Positions 18,429-27,037 of a DNA stretch of 64,000 nucleotides are shown piece by piece; position 1 is the first letter of the stretch, and each line of letters opens with the position of its first letter. The notes under the pieces are model-generated. The model did no database searches. It had not been told where the DNA came from and saw only the letters and a list, made by a program, of their open reading frames with translations. This DNA comes from Janthinobacterium sp. 64. Lineage in GTDB: Bacteria > Pseudomonadota > Gammaproteobacteria > Burkholderiales > Burkholderiaceae_D. The DNA lies in NCBI RefSeq assembly GCF_002813325.1, contig NZ_PHUG01000001.1:5828001-5892000 (forward strand). Direction: 5' to 3'. The translations under genes were made by a program, and so were the position numbers.

Positions 18429-19565
18429 ATGCAGCGCAGTCAGATGTTACGCGGTGGCGCGTCGCGTCCCGTATTGAACCGTGCCACGGCGCCCGCCAGC
18501 CCCATGGCCCACCTGCTCGATGCGGGCGTCTTGCCGCAACAGCAGATGATGCAGGCAGGCAAGCTCAGTTCGCATGCGCTGACGTCGCAGTACCTGGCGC
18601 GTATCCGCTCCCTGTGCAGCATCGGCGCACGTGCCTATGCCGGCATTGAAATCAATCCCGATGCGCTGAAAATTGCCCTGGAAATGGACCGCGAGCGGCA
18701 GGGGCACAAAGTGCGCGGCCCCTTGCATGGCATTCCCGTCGTCTTGCGCGACAATATCGCCACCGGCGACCGCATGAAGACGCGCACGCAGTCACCGCTG
18801 GCCACGCATGCCGGCTGCGATTCCTTCGTGGCGGCGCGCCTGCGCGCGGCCGGCGCCGTCATCATCGGCAAAAGCAATTTGCGCCAGTGGGCCGCCGTCA
18901 GCGTGCCGCATGCCAGTGCCAGCTGGGCCGGTCTGACCATCCTGGCCGTGGACAGCGCGGCGGACGGCTCTATTGTCGCGCCTGCTTCAAACTGCGGCCT
19001 GGTCGCCATCAAACCCACGGGCAGGGCAGCTGCCGGGCAGGGCGGCGAGCCAGCCACGGCGGGACCGATGGCGCCCAGCGTGCGGGAAGCGGCCTGGTTG
19101 TTCGCTGCCTTGAGCGGCGAGTGCCTGGCCGATGGCATGGTGTTCGATGCCGCCGGCTTGCATGGGCGCCGCATCGGCGTGGCGCGCCACCTGTTCGGCC
19201 AGTGTGCCGGGACCGATGCCGTGATCGGGCAGGCACTGCTGGTGCTGCGCGAACAGGGCGCGGAACTGATCGAAACGCCGCCTGCGCCCGGACCTGGCGG
19301 CATCGCAGCGTTGCTGTGTTCGCATGAGCTCGATGCGCTGGTGGGGCCCACGTGTCATGGCGTAGCGCAGGCGCAGTGCGCCTTGCCGCAGATTACGGTG
19401 CCTGCCGGCGTGGTTGGGGGCTTGCCCGTCGGTTTGTCCTTCATCGGCGCCGCCCATGGTGACCTGCCGCTCATTGCGATGGCCTATGCCTATGAGCAGG
19501 CGACGTTGCACCGGCGCACACCGGCATTGCCGTCCAGCATCACGCAGGCGCTGCGCCTGCCATGA
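18429..19565 (+). CDS. Amidase-signature-fold protein, probably inactive
   Basis: 378 residues, shorter than the usual 450-500 of amidase-signature enzymes. The fold is recognised from RGPLHGIPVV, AAGAVIIGKSNLRQW, DGSIVAPASNCGLVAIKPT and TAGPMAPSVREAA. The catalytic lysine of GIPVLLKD is replaced by arginine (R107), and the Gly-Ser-Ser-rich loop holding the cis-serine is missing between residues 160 and 175. Only the nucleophile-position serine in DGS (S181) remains. The C-terminal domain is also short. The start ATG has ggaga 7 bases upstream. It may be a binding protein or a decaying gene; the frame is intact. Confidence 0.7.
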   Translation: MQRSQMLRGGASRPVLNRATAPASPMAHLLDAGVLPQQQMMQAGKLSSHALTSQYLARIRSLCSIGARAYAGIEINPDALKIALEMDRERQGHKVRGPLHGIPVVLRDNIATGDRMKTRTQSPLATHAGCDSFVAARLRAAGAVIIGKSNLRQWAAVSVPHASASWAGLTILAVDSAADGSIVAPASNCGLVAIKPTGRAAAGQGGEPATAGPMAPSVREAAWLFAALSGECLADGMVFDAAGLHGRRIGVARHLFGQCAGTDAVIGQALLVLREQGAELIETPPAPGPGGIAALLCSHELDALVGPTCHGVAQAQCALPQITVPAGVVGGLPVGLSFIGAAHGDLPLIAMAYAYEQATLHRRTPALPSSITQALRLP

Positions 19566-19594
19566 TGATACTTTTTGCTTTCTTTCGATAAACT

Positions 19595-20005
19595 ATGCTT
19601 GCAACCTTGCTGCTCAGTGCGGCCGTGGCCGCCACCCCGACACCTTTCGATGCCGCGCAACTGTCTGGCAGCTGGTCCGACAGCGTCAACACGAATAGTG
19701 TGTGCGAAGAAGCGCGGCACTTTACGCGCATGCAGCTGTCTGACGATCATCAGCGGCTGGCGATCTTCAATGACCGGACGTGGAAAAGCAAGCTCGGTGA
19801 AACCAACCGCTTTGCCGCAACCGTGGTGGCGGAAACGGAGCGCAGCCTGACTTTGCGCTATGACAATGAAACGCGTGTCAATGCCGCTGGCAAGCTGGTG
19901 GAATGGCAGTTGATCATCGTCGCGCCCGGTGTGTACCGCTGGCGCGAGACGGGCTGGGCGGAAGGCAAGGTCAACGGGGTCGTCGGCATCCGCTGTACTC
20001 CCTGA
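19595..20005 (+). CDS. Small secreted protein of unknown function
   Basis: 136 residues with an N-terminal signal-like stretch (MLATLLLSAAVAATPTP) and a mature region rich in beta-type sequence such as LSGSWSDSV and LTLRYDNETRV. Two cysteines (in SVCEEA and IRCTP) could form a disulfide. No family recognised. There is no clear ribosome site before the ATG. It is followed 66 bases on by the lysozyme-inhibitor gene, so a shared envelope role is possible but unproven. Confidence 0.6.
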   Translation: MLATLLLSAAVAATPTPFDAAQLSGSWSDSVNTNSVCEEARHFTRMQLSDDHQRLAIFNDRTWKSKLGETNRFAATVVAETERSLTLRYDNETRVNAAGKLVEWQLIIVAPGVYRWRETGWAEGKVNGVVGIRCTP

Positions 20006-20070
20006 GGCCGCTGCGCAAGCATGGCATTCTGCTATGCTGCCCGCATTATCTGATGCTTCCAGGAGAAGTC

Positions 20071-20529
20071 ATGTCTGCACGTTTGCTGGTCCCCCTGTTT
20101 CTGGCCGCCGCCGTGGCGCTGGCCGCCATGCCGGCGCAAGCGCGTACGCCCAGGCTGTCGCTGATCGAGCAAGCGCAAAGCTGCGACGGCGGCGCTAGCT
20201 GCCCGTATTTCCCCGACGTCTACAAGTCTGACTACGCCTTTCGCAAGGCTTTCAATATCGGCCTGAAAAAGGCCGGCCTGAAGCGGCAGCGCTGGGTGCC
20301 CGATGGCGTGGCCAGTCCGCTCAAGCCCGTCGAGATCGACGGCAAGGCGCGCCTGTTGAGCAGTGTCTGCGAGCCGCACAATTGCGGCCACCGCTATTCT
20401 ATTTTGTACGATCCGGCCGCGCGCAGCATGACGGGCGTGTACATGGGCAGCGACGCCAAGGGAGAGCCGCGCACCGTGTATTTCGGCGAGCCCAGCATCG
20501 CCGAAGCCGACTTGCTGTTCAAGAACTGA
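20071..20529 (+). CDS. Ivy-family inhibitor of C-type lysozyme
   Basis: Periplasmic protein expected to block host or competitor C-type lysozyme. 152 residues with a signal peptide (ALAAMPAQA). The mature part contains CEPHNCG, the conserved disulfide-bounded Ivy loop (CKPHDC in E. coli Ivy) that plugs the lysozyme active site, and the family's YKSDYAFRKAF segment. The ATG at 20071 has a perfect aggag site, preferred over longer frames upstream. It overlaps the following acetyltransferase gene by one base (TGATG), which suggests translational coupling. Confidence 0.82.
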   Translation: MSARLLVPLFLAAAVALAAMPAQARTPRLSLIEQAQSCDGGASCPYFPDVYKSDYAFRKAFNIGLKKAGLKRQRWVPDGVASPLKPVEIDGKARLLSSVCEPHNCGHRYSILYDPAARSMTGVYMGSDAKGEPRTVYFGEPSIAEADLLFKN

Positions 20530-20939
20530 TGCACGCGCCACTGCGTATCTCCAGCGAACGCGACGAGCTGGACGTGCCCATGATCCACCGCTACCTGAGC
20601 GAGCAGTCGTACTGGAAGCGCGGCGTGGCGATCGAAACGGTGCGCAAGGGCATCGCCAACGCGCTGTGTTTCGGTGGCTATGTCGATGGCCAGCAAGTGG
20701 CGTTCGCCAGGGTCATCACCGATTACACGGATTTTGCCTACCTGCGCGACGTGTTCGTGCTGCCTGCCTTCCAGGGGCGGGGCTATGGCAAGCAGATGGT
20801 AGCTGCCGTGCTCGGCGATGCGCGTGTGCGCGATGTCGCGTGGATGCTGGGGACCGACGATGCGCATGGCTTGTATGCAAGTTTTGGTTTTGCGCCACTG
20901 GCAGCGCCAGAGAAATACATGCGCCGCCCCGCGCCTTGA
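20529..20939 (+). CDS. GNAT-family N-acetyltransferase
   Basis: 136 residues with the acetyl-CoA pyrophosphate loop FQGRGYGKQMV and the preceding beta-4 region YLRDVFVLP. The N-terminus carries IHRYLSEQSYWKRGV, typical of small stand-alone GNATs. The start overlaps the stop of the Ivy gene. The substrate is unknown and could be a small molecule or a protein. Confidence 0.85.
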   Translation: MHAPLRISSERDELDVPMIHRYLSEQSYWKRGVAIETVRKGIANALCFGGYVDGQQVAFARVITDYTDFAYLRDVFVLPAFQGRGYGKQMVAAVLGDARVRDVAWMLGTDDAHGLYASFGFAPLAAPEKYMRRPAP

Positions 20940-21155
20940 TAATTATCAAAAATACCTTTATGCGTCAAGAGAGCTATTGTCATTATTGAATGAAATAATG
21001 TTGCATTGATAATGGCGTCATGTCATGATGCGCGCTCTGCAGCGTGCGTTGCTGGTGCTGTGCTTTGTCGTCGCCCTCTGGGCGGGGGCAAAGGTGGTGA
21101 GCGGTCCGATTGGTCGTCCCTGGCACGTTTTCTCGTCACTTTAAAGGAATACATC

Positions 21156-21845
21156 ATGAAACAATATGGAGCCGAATTCCTCGGCACGTTCTGGCTGGTG
21201 CTGGGCGGTTGCGGCAGTGCAGTACTCGCCGCTGCCTTTCCCGGCCTTGGCATCGGTTTTGCCGGCGTGGCGCTGGCGTTTGGCCTGACGGTGCTGACCA
21301 TGGCTTACGCCATCGGCCACATCTCGGGTTGTCATTTGAATCCCGCTGTCTCGATCGGCCTGTGGGCCGGCGGCCGCTTTCCCGCCAATCAACTGTTGCC
21401 ATACATTATCGCGCAAGTGCTGGGCGCCATCGTGGCCGGCGGCGTGCTGTACCTGATCGCCAGCGGCCAGGCCGGTTTCGATGTCAGCAAAGGCTTTGCC
21501 TCGAACGGCTATGGCGCCCATTCGCCGGGCGGCTATTCGATGCTGTCGGCGCTGGTGATTGAAATCGTGCTGACGATGTTCTTCCTGATCGTCATCCTGG
21601 GCGCCACCGACAAGCGCGCGCCAGCCGGCTTCGCCCCGCTGCCGATCGGCCTCGCGCTGACCCTGATCCACCTGATCAGCATTCCCGTCACGAATACCTC
21701 CGTCAACCCGGCGCGCAGCACGGGCGTGGCCCTGTACGTGGGCGACTGGGCGACCAGCCAGCTGTGGCTGTTCTGGCTGGCACCGATCATCGGCGCCTTG
21801 CTGGGCGCGCTGGCCTACCGCCTGATCGCTGGCGAAAAAGAGTAG
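21156..21845 (+). CDS. aqpZ: Aquaporin Z
   Basis: Water channel of the inner membrane. 229 residues, six membrane helices and two half-helices with the NPA motifs HLNPAVSIG and SVNPARSTG. The arginine after the second NPA and small residues around it fit a water-selective AqpZ rather than a glycerol channel. The ATG at 21156 is preceded by aaagga; upstream in-frame codons lack a site and would spoil the membrane topology. The stop TAG at 21843-21845 lies within the first bases of a palindromic repeat. Confidence 0.93.
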   Translation: MKQYGAEFLGTFWLVLGGCGSAVLAAAFPGLGIGFAGVALAFGLTVLTMAYAIGHISGCHLNPAVSIGLWAGGRFPANQLLPYIIAQVLGAIVAGGVLYLIASGQAGFDVSKGFASNGYGAHSPGGYSMLSALVIEIVLTMFFLIVILGATDKRAPAGFAPLPIGLALTLIHLISIPVTNTSVNPARSTGVALYVGDWATSQLWLFWLAPIIGALLGALAYRLIAGEKE

Positions 21846-21934
21846 GTCGGCTTGGCCCGCAGGGCGTAAGCCGACATTGCCGGCAACGCAGCTTGTCGGC
21901 TTACGCGCGGCGTTGCCACGTTAAGCCGACCTAC
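21842..21934. repeat. Compound palindromic repeat, copy 1
   Basis: Two inverted palindromes (gtaggtcggctt...gtaagccgac and gtcggcttacgcg...taagccgacctac) whose outer ends are mutual inverted repeats. The first bases contain the aqpZ stop codon. A near-identical second copy follows at 21976. Confidence 0.8.
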
Positions 21935-21975
21935 GAGGCTGGCATAGCGCCTGGTTGTCGGTGAAAAAGTAAGGT

Positions 21976-22068
21976 GTAGGTCGGCTTAGCCCGCAGGGCG
22001 TAAGCCGACATTGCCGGCAATGCAGCTTGTCGGCTTACGCGCGGCCTTGCCACGTTAAGCCGACCTAC
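21976..22068. repeat. Compound palindromic repeat, copy 2
   Basis: 93 bases almost identical to 21842-21934, so the unit is duplicated in tandem with about 41 bases between. Its last bases, read on the minus strand, contain the TAG stop of the AraC-family gene. Confidence 0.8.
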
Positions 22069-22892
22069 GCGGCGCGCCACTCGCTCAGGTAGTGCTGCGG
22101 CGTGCGGCCCAGGATGCGGCGGAACATGGCGCTGAAGGCGCTGGGGCTGGCATAGCCCAGCGCATAGGCGATGGCCGCCACGCCTTCGCCCCGGTCGAGG
22201 CGGCAGAAGGCCTCGGCCAGGTGGACTTGCTGCAGCCATTGGCGGTAGTGCAAGCCCGTTTCCTTGGGAAACAGACGGATCAGCGTGCGCGCGCTGGCGC
22301 CCGCGTCCTGCGCCCATTCCTCGATGCTGCGCCGGCTGCCGGGCGCTTCCATGATGGCCGAGCAGACGGCCACCAGGCGGCGGTCGCGCGGCCACGGTAT
22401 GGCGAGGGGCACGGTATCGGCCGCCGCCAGTTCCGACAGGATCAGGTGCGCCAGCCAGTCGCCGCGCCCCGCCAGCGCATACTCGACCGGTTCGGCCAGC
22501 AAGGCCAGGATCAGCTCGCGCAGCAACCGGCTCACTTCCAGCACCTTGCAATCGTCGCCATACGGAGCCGCCACTTGCGCATCGATGTAGACGGTGCGCA
22601 TGCTCAGTTCGCTCAAGATGTGGACTTCATGCACGACGCCGACGGGGATCAGCAGGGCACGCCGCGGCGGCAACATCCACACGCCATGCTCGGTGGAGAC
22701 GCGCATCACGCCTTGCGTCGCATACAGCAGTTGCGCCCGCACGTGGCTGTGCGGCGCCGTATAGTCGCCCGCCACGTATTGCCTGGACATGGCCGTCACG
22801 GGGCGCGGCACGTGCTGGTAATCGTGCGAGCTGGTGCTGCGGCTGAACGGCACGCCATCGGGGTGGGTCTGGGCAGTTGGGTGGCTGTACAT
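22065..22892 (-). CDS. AraC-family regulator with cupin sensor
   Basis: 275 residues. The N-terminal cupin-like part has GDYTAPHSHVRAQLLYATQG and LIPVGVVHEV; the C-terminal double helix-turn-helix has SIEEWAQDAGASARTLIRLF and GYASPSAFSAMFRRILGRTP. It is divergent from an efflux transporter gene, the layout of regulators such as NimR that control their neighbouring exporter. Its stop codon is within a palindromic repeat. The ligand is unknown. Confidence 0.88.
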   Translation of the reverse strand: MYSHPTAQTHPDGVPFSRSTSSHDYQHVPRPVTAMSRQYVAGDYTAPHSHVRAQLLYATQGVMRVSTEHGVWMLPPRRALLIPVGVVHEVHILSELSMRTVYIDAQVAAPYGDDCKVLEVSRLLRELILALLAEPVEYALAGRGDWLAHLILSELAAADTVPLAIPWPRDRRLVAVCSAIMEAPGSRRSIEEWAQDAGASARTLIRLFPKETGLHYRQWLQQVHLAEAFCRLDRGEGVAAIAYALGYASPSAFSAMFRRILGRTPQHYLSEWRAA

Positions 22893-23019
22893 GTGGGGCG
22901 TTGGCTAGTCTCTTGGTTGTCACTTGGGCGACGATTATTGGAAGTTATCAGTTCAGCGACCATACTATACTGGCTTCTTTGCCGGGCCGCCCGCCGAGCC
23001 CGATTATTGCGGATGACAC

Positions 23020-24261
23020 ATGCACACAAGCACACCTGCCCCAGCATTGGCCAAGCCCGTGCCGGCGGCCCCCTCGCTTCATCGTTCCCAACAACCATCC
23101 GGTCTGGCCATGCACATCCTGGGCGCCGTCGCCTTCGTGCATTTGCTCAATGACTTGATCCAGGCATTATTGCCGTCGATTTATCCGATGCTGAAAGCCG
23201 AGTTTTCACTCAGTTTTACCCAGGTCGGCCTCATTACCCTGACGTTCCAGTGCACGGCATCGCTGCTGCAGCCCTGGATCGGCTTGTACACGGACCGCCG
23301 TCCGCTGCCGTTCCTGTTGCCGGTCGGCATGTGCTTTACCCTTGCCGGCGTGCTGATGCTGTCCGTCGTATCGACCTTCCCGACCCTGCTGATCGCCGCT
23401 GGCCTGATCGGCGTCGGTTCCTCGACCTTCCACCCGGAAGCGTCGCGCGTGGCGCGCATGGCTTCGGGCGGACGCTACGGCTTTGCCCAGTCGCTGTTCC
23501 AGGTGGGCGGCAATGTCGGTTCCGCGCTGGGACCGCTGCTGGCGGCCGCCGTCATCGTCAACCGCGGCCACGGCAATGTCGCCTGGTTCAGCTTGCTGGC
23601 CGTACTGGCCATCGGCGTGCTGTACAAGGTCAGCCACTGGTACAGCGGCCATCTGGCCAGCTTCAAGCCGAAGACGGGCGGCCAAGGGCCTAACCTGTCG
23701 CGCAACAAGGTAATTGGCGCGCTGGGCGTGCTGGCGCTGCTGGTGTTCTCGAAATACATCTACATGGCCAGCCTGTCGAGCTATTACACGTTTTATTTGA
23801 TCGACAAATTCCATTTGTCGCTCGGCGATGCCCAGCTGTATTTGTTCCTCTTCCTCGCCGCCGTGGCGGCCGGTACCTTCATGGGCGGCCCCATCGGCGA
23901 CCGCATCGGCCGCAAGCGCGTGATCTGGATTTCCATCCTGGGCGCCGCGCCATTTACCCTGCTGCTGCCCTACGTCGACCTGTTCTGGACGGCCGTGCTG
24001 ACGGTGATCATCGGCTTCGCGATTTCGTCCGCGTTTTCCGCCATCGTCGTCTTCGCGCAGGAACTGGTGCCGGGCAAGGTGGGCATGATCGCGGGGATTT
24101 TCTTTGGCCTGATGTTCGGCGTGTCCGGCATCGCGGCCGCCGCCATGGGCCACCTGGCCGACGTGGCGGGTATCGCCTATGTGTATAAAATCTGTTCCTA
24201 CCTGCCGCTGCTGGGCATCCTGACGGTGCTGCTGCCGCATATCGAGCAGACGAAAAAGTAG
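23020..24261 (+). CDS. fsr: Fosmidomycin-resistance-type MFS efflux protein
   Basis: 413-residue transporter with about 12 membrane segments. The segments FHPEASRVARMASGGR, FAQSLFQVGGN, HLLNDLIQALLPSIYPMLK and TFQCTASLLQP are nearly the same as in E. coli Fsr, which exports fosmidomycin. Its natural substrate is unknown. It is divergent from the AraC-family gene, which probably regulates it. No terminator lies immediately after the stop; the next one is the hairpin before cysS, some 170 bases further. Confidence 0.87.
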   Translation: MHTSTPAPALAKPVPAAPSLHRSQQPSGLAMHILGAVAFVHLLNDLIQALLPSIYPMLKAEFSLSFTQVGLITLTFQCTASLLQPWIGLYTDRRPLPFLLPVGMCFTLAGVLMLSVVSTFPTLLIAAGLIGVGSSTFHPEASRVARMASGGRYGFAQSLFQVGGNVGSALGPLLAAAVIVNRGHGNVAWFSLLAVLAIGVLYKVSHWYSGHLASFKPKTGGQGPNLSRNKVIGALGVLALLVFSKYIYMASLSSYYTFYLIDKFHLSLGDAQLYLFLFLAAVAAGTFMGGPIGDRIGRKRVIWISILGAAPFTLLLPYVDLFWTAVLTVIIGFAISSAFSAIVVFAQELVPGKVGMIAGIFFGLMFGVSGIAAAAMGHLADVAGIAYVYKICSYLPLLGILTVLLPHIEQTKK

Positions 24262-24280
24262 GCCCGCGTCGCGGGAGGGC

Positions 24281-24310
24281 TTGACGGCCCGCCCGCGCGC
24301 ATGCGATATT
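24281..24310 (+). promoter_or_regulatory. Putative promoter of the cysS leader
   Basis: -35 ttgacg (24281-24286) and a weaker -10 gatatt (24305-24310), 18-base spacer. A start point near 24317 would coincide with the ATG of the mini-ORF described next. Confidence 0.4.
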
Positions 24311-24316
24311 GATTCC

Positions 24317-24415
24317 ATGATCTCTTCCATCCTCCCTCCAGTTTTTGCATCCGGTGCCGCCGCTGCGCTGTGTCCGTGTACCTGGCTTCGCGAGGATGCG
24401 GCCCGGCGCCGTTAA
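24317..24415 (+). CDS. Possible 32-codon leader peptide before cysS
   Basis: ATG at 24317 to TAA at 24415, 32 residues. It contains the codons TGT-CCG-TGT (24371-24379) for Cys-Pro-Cys; TGT is the minor cysteine codon in this GC-rich genome. It lies upstream of an intrinsic terminator and the cysteinyl-tRNA synthetase gene, which invites an attenuation model. Against it: there is no ribosome site, so translation would have to be leaderless, and short ORFs occur by chance. Treated as a hypothesis. Confidence 0.3.
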   Translation: MISSILPPVFASGAAAALCPCTWLREDAARRR

Positions 24416-24434
24416 ACTTTTACTCCTCATACCG

Positions 24435-24474
24435 ATGGCCACAGCGTTGAAAAACCTGTGGCCATTTTCTTTTT
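24435..24474 (+). terminator. Strong intrinsic terminator 25 bases before cysS
   Basis: A perfect ten-pair stem, atggccacag (24435-24444) with ctgtggccat (24456-24465), followed by TTTTCTTTTT. It could end the fsr transcript or act as an attenuator for cysS. The leader segment ctgtgtccgt (24368-24377) can pair with the 5' arm in nine of ten positions, counting one G-T pair. Confidence 0.85.
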
Positions 24475-24498
24475 CCGCAACGCACATGAAAGTCCCGC

Positions 24499-25881
24499 AT
24501 GACACTTCATTTGTACGACACGTATAGCCGCAGCCTGCGGCCCTTCGAGACCATCGCCCCGGGGCCGGCGGGCCTGTACGCCTGCGGCCCCACCGTCTAC
24601 GACTATGCGCACATCGGCAACCTGCGTACCTATCTGTTCGTCGACGGCTTGCGCCGTGCGCTGGAATTGAACGGCTTGCAGGTGCGCCACGTGATGAACA
24701 TCACGGATGTGGGCCATCTGACGTCGGATGCCGACAGCGGCGACGACAAGATCGAGGCGCGCAGCGCCCGCAGCGGCAAGTCGGCCTGGGATATCGCCGC
24801 TGAATTCACGCGCGCGTTTGAAGATGATCTGCGCCAGTTGAATATCCTGCCGCCCAGCGTCTGGTGCCGCGCCACGGACCACATCGCGGAGCAGATCGCC
24901 TTCATCCTTGACCTGGAGGCTAAAGGCTATACTTACCGCACGGACGATGGCATCTATTTCGACACGACGCGCCAGGACAGCTATGGCAAACTGGCGCGCC
25001 TGAACCGCGACGGCCTGCAGGCGGGCAAGCGCGTGGACCTCGGGGAAAAGCGCAACATCTGCGACTTTGCGCTGTGGAAGTTCAGCGGCGTGCCGGGACA
25101 GCGGCAAATGGAGTGGGACAGTCCGTGGGGCCTGGGTTTTCCCGGCTGGCACATCGAATGCTCGGCCATGGCGGAAAAGCACCTGGGGACGTACTTCGAC
25201 ATCCATTGCGGCGGCGAAGACCACGTGGCCGTCCACCACAGCAATGAGATCGCGCAAACGGAAGCGCGCCACGGCACGCGCCTGGCCAACTTCTGGCTGC
25301 ACGGCGCCTTCCTGAAAACACAGGATGCGAAGATGTCGAAATCGTCGGGCGACTTTTTGCGTTTGCACAGCCTGGTGGAGCAGGGCGTCGATCCGCTGGC
25401 CTACCGCTACCTGTGCCTGGGCGCCCATTACCGCAGCAGCCTCAATTTCACGGACGAAGCGCTGCGCGCCGCCAGCAGCGGTCTGGCGCGCTTGCGCGTC
25501 AGCGTGCATGGGCTGGGCCAGGCGGACAGTGAGGCCGCTCCTGATCCTGCATGGCTGGCGCGCTTTGCGGCGCAGGTCAACGATGACCTGAATTATCCGC
25601 GCGCCCTGGCCGTGGCCTGGGAACTGTTGAAAAGCGAGCTGCCGGACGCCGTCAAACAGGCCACGATGGCCCGCTTCGATGCGGCCCTGGGGCTCGATCT
25701 GCTGGCCTGGCAGCCAGAGCAGGTAGAGGTGCCGCAGCCCGTGCAGGCGTGGATGGCGGAACGGGCCATCGCCCGCGCGCAGCGCCAGTGGGCCGAGGCG
25801 GACCGCTTGCGCGCACTGGCGCGCGCGGCCGGCTATGACATCGACGATACGCCGCAAGGGCAACAGGCGCGGCCTTTGTGA
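24499..25881 (+). CDS. cysS: Cysteinyl-tRNA synthetase
   Basis: Charges tRNA-Cys. 460 residues, class I; the HIGH-type motif is in [17 protein letters not shown], where the cysteine is a zinc ligand. Further zinc ligands appear in the WHIECS segment and HCGGEDH, and KMSKSSG is the second signature. The length is normal and the C-terminal DALR-like helical part is present. The start ATG at 24499 lies just after a strong terminator hairpin and lacks a clear ribosome site. Whether another cysS exists in the genome cannot be seen here. Confidence 0.95.
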   Translation: MTLHLYDTYSRSLRPFETIAPGPAGLYACGPTVYDYAHIGNLRTYLFVDGLRRALELNGLQVRHVMNITDVGHLTSDADSGDDKIEARSARSGKSAWDIAAEFTRAFEDDLRQLNILPPSVWCRATDHIAEQIAFILDLEAKGYTYRTDDGIYFDTTRQDSYGKLARLNRDGLQAGKRVDLGEKRNICDFALWKFSGVPGQRQMEWDSPWGLGFPGWHIECSAMAEKHLGTYFDIHCGGEDHVAVHHSNEIAQTEARHGTRLANFWLHGAFLKTQDAKMSKSSGDFLRLHSLVEQGVDPLAYRYLCLGAHYRSSLNFTDEALRAASSGLARLRVSVHGLGQADSEAAPDPAWLARFAAQVNDDLNYPRALAVAWELLKSELPDAVKQATMARFDAALGLDLLAWQPEQVEVPQPVQAWMAERAIARAQRQWAEADRLRALARAAGYDIDDTPQGQQARPL

Positions 25882-25923
25882 AGATGTCCGGCATAATGGC
25901 CGCCTGATGATACTGGAGATGCC

Positions 25924-26502
25924 GTGAAGCGTCGTGTGCTGCTATTGAGTTGTTGCCTGGCCTTTTCCTGCGCGCAGGCGGCCAGCGAATGTCCGGGCTT
26001 CCCCGTGCTGGCCACGTCGGGCGAGGCGCTGCTGGCGCAAGTGCGCGCGCTGCCGCCCGTCGGCATCGACCGCGAACGGCAGGCGTGCGCGCCGGCGACC
26101 GTCATCGATTTCGCCTACAGCGGCGGGGTGCTGTGCAGTTTTGGCGCGGGCAAGGAAGCCGTGGAGGCGGCGACGGCGGCCGTCACGCGCCTGGCCGACG
26201 GCGGTGAACTGGTCGAGTACCTGTATCTGTTCCCGTATGCGCCGGCCACGCATGCGCGTTTGCTGGCGCTGCTGTCCGCGCGTTTTACGCCCGTCGACAC
26301 GGCGGCCTGGCCCGCCTTTTTGCAGGTGGCCAGGCCGGGCAAGGAAACCACGGCGCTGTTCACGCATGGCGGCTTTTATATTTCGCTGGGCAAGCCCACC
26401 GAAGGCGATCCTGCCGCATGGTATTCGAATGTGATCTTTGAAAAGGTCGACAAGCCCGCGCTGGGCGTGCGCAAGGTTTGCCGGGAAGGGCGCGATGGCT
26501 GA
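25924..26502 (+). CDS. Secreted protein of unknown function
   Basis: 192 residues with a signal peptide (LLLSCCLAFSCAQAAS). No family recognised. The mature protein has a YLYLFPYAPATHARLLALLSA segment and several cysteines. Translation probably starts at GTG 25924 with ggaga six bases upstream. It overlaps the next gene by eight bases, so the two are likely one operon. Confidence 0.6.
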   Translation: MKRRVLLLSCCLAFSCAQAASECPGFPVLATSGEALLAQVRALPPVGIDRERQACAPATVIDFAYSGGVLCSFGAGKEAVEAATAAVTRLADGGELVEYLYLFPYAPATHARLLALLSARFTPVDTAAWPAFLQVARPGKETTALFTHGGFYISLGKPTEGDPAAWYSNVIFEKVDKPALGVRKVCREGRDG

Positions 26503-27037
26503 AGCGGATGCCTTTCCGGCGGCACTGGCTGGCACGGTGGCGCAGCTGTTGCCCGTGTTGGGGAGTAATCACGCGCACCCGCCATTTGCCGTGCGCCAGG
26601 ATGGACAGGCCTTGCTGATTCCGACGCGCACATATTATGACAGCGAGCAGCTGCTGGCCTGTGCCCGGCTGCCCGGCGACGCAGGCGTGATCGCCCTGTG
26701 CCTGGGCGCGCGCCACCATGACGGCTATGTGCGCGAAGCGTGTGTAAAGCGCTTGCTGTTGCAGGAGCGGGCGTGGACGGTGCCGTTCGTCGTGCACCTG
26801 TGCGGCGAGTACGTGCTGGAGATTATCGAGGTGATAGGTGCGGCGCTGCCGGCCTGGAATACGCAGGCGCTGGCGCGCTACCTGCGGGACAATCCCGCCT
26901 ATGTGGACACGCTTGAACGGCGCACGATCAGCTACTGGAGCTGCTACTACCGCCGGCGCCATCCCGTGTGGGAAGACTATCCGGGACGCAGGACCATGGC
27001 GGCCCTGCGTGCCTTGCAGCAGCTTACGCCTCGATAA
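26495..27037 (+). CDS. Hypothetical protein, coupled to the preceding gene
   Basis: 180 residues, no signal peptide, no family recognised. It reads like a soluble helical protein, with LGARHHDGYVREACVKRLL and a tyrosine/arginine-rich C-terminal part (ISYWSCYYRRRHPVWEDYPG). The start ATG 26495 has gggaaggg upstream and overlaps the end of the secreted-protein gene. Its 3' end overlaps the convergent dbpA gene by 14 bases. Confidence 0.65.
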   Translation: MAEADAFPAALAGTVAQLLPVLGSNHAHPPFAVRQDGQALLIPTRTYYDSEQLLACARLPGDAGVIALCLGARHHDGYVREACVKRLLLQERAWTVPFVVHLCGEYVLEIIEVIGAALPAWNTQALARYLRDNPAYVDTLERRTISYWSCYYRRRHPVWEDYPGRRTMAALRALQQLTPR

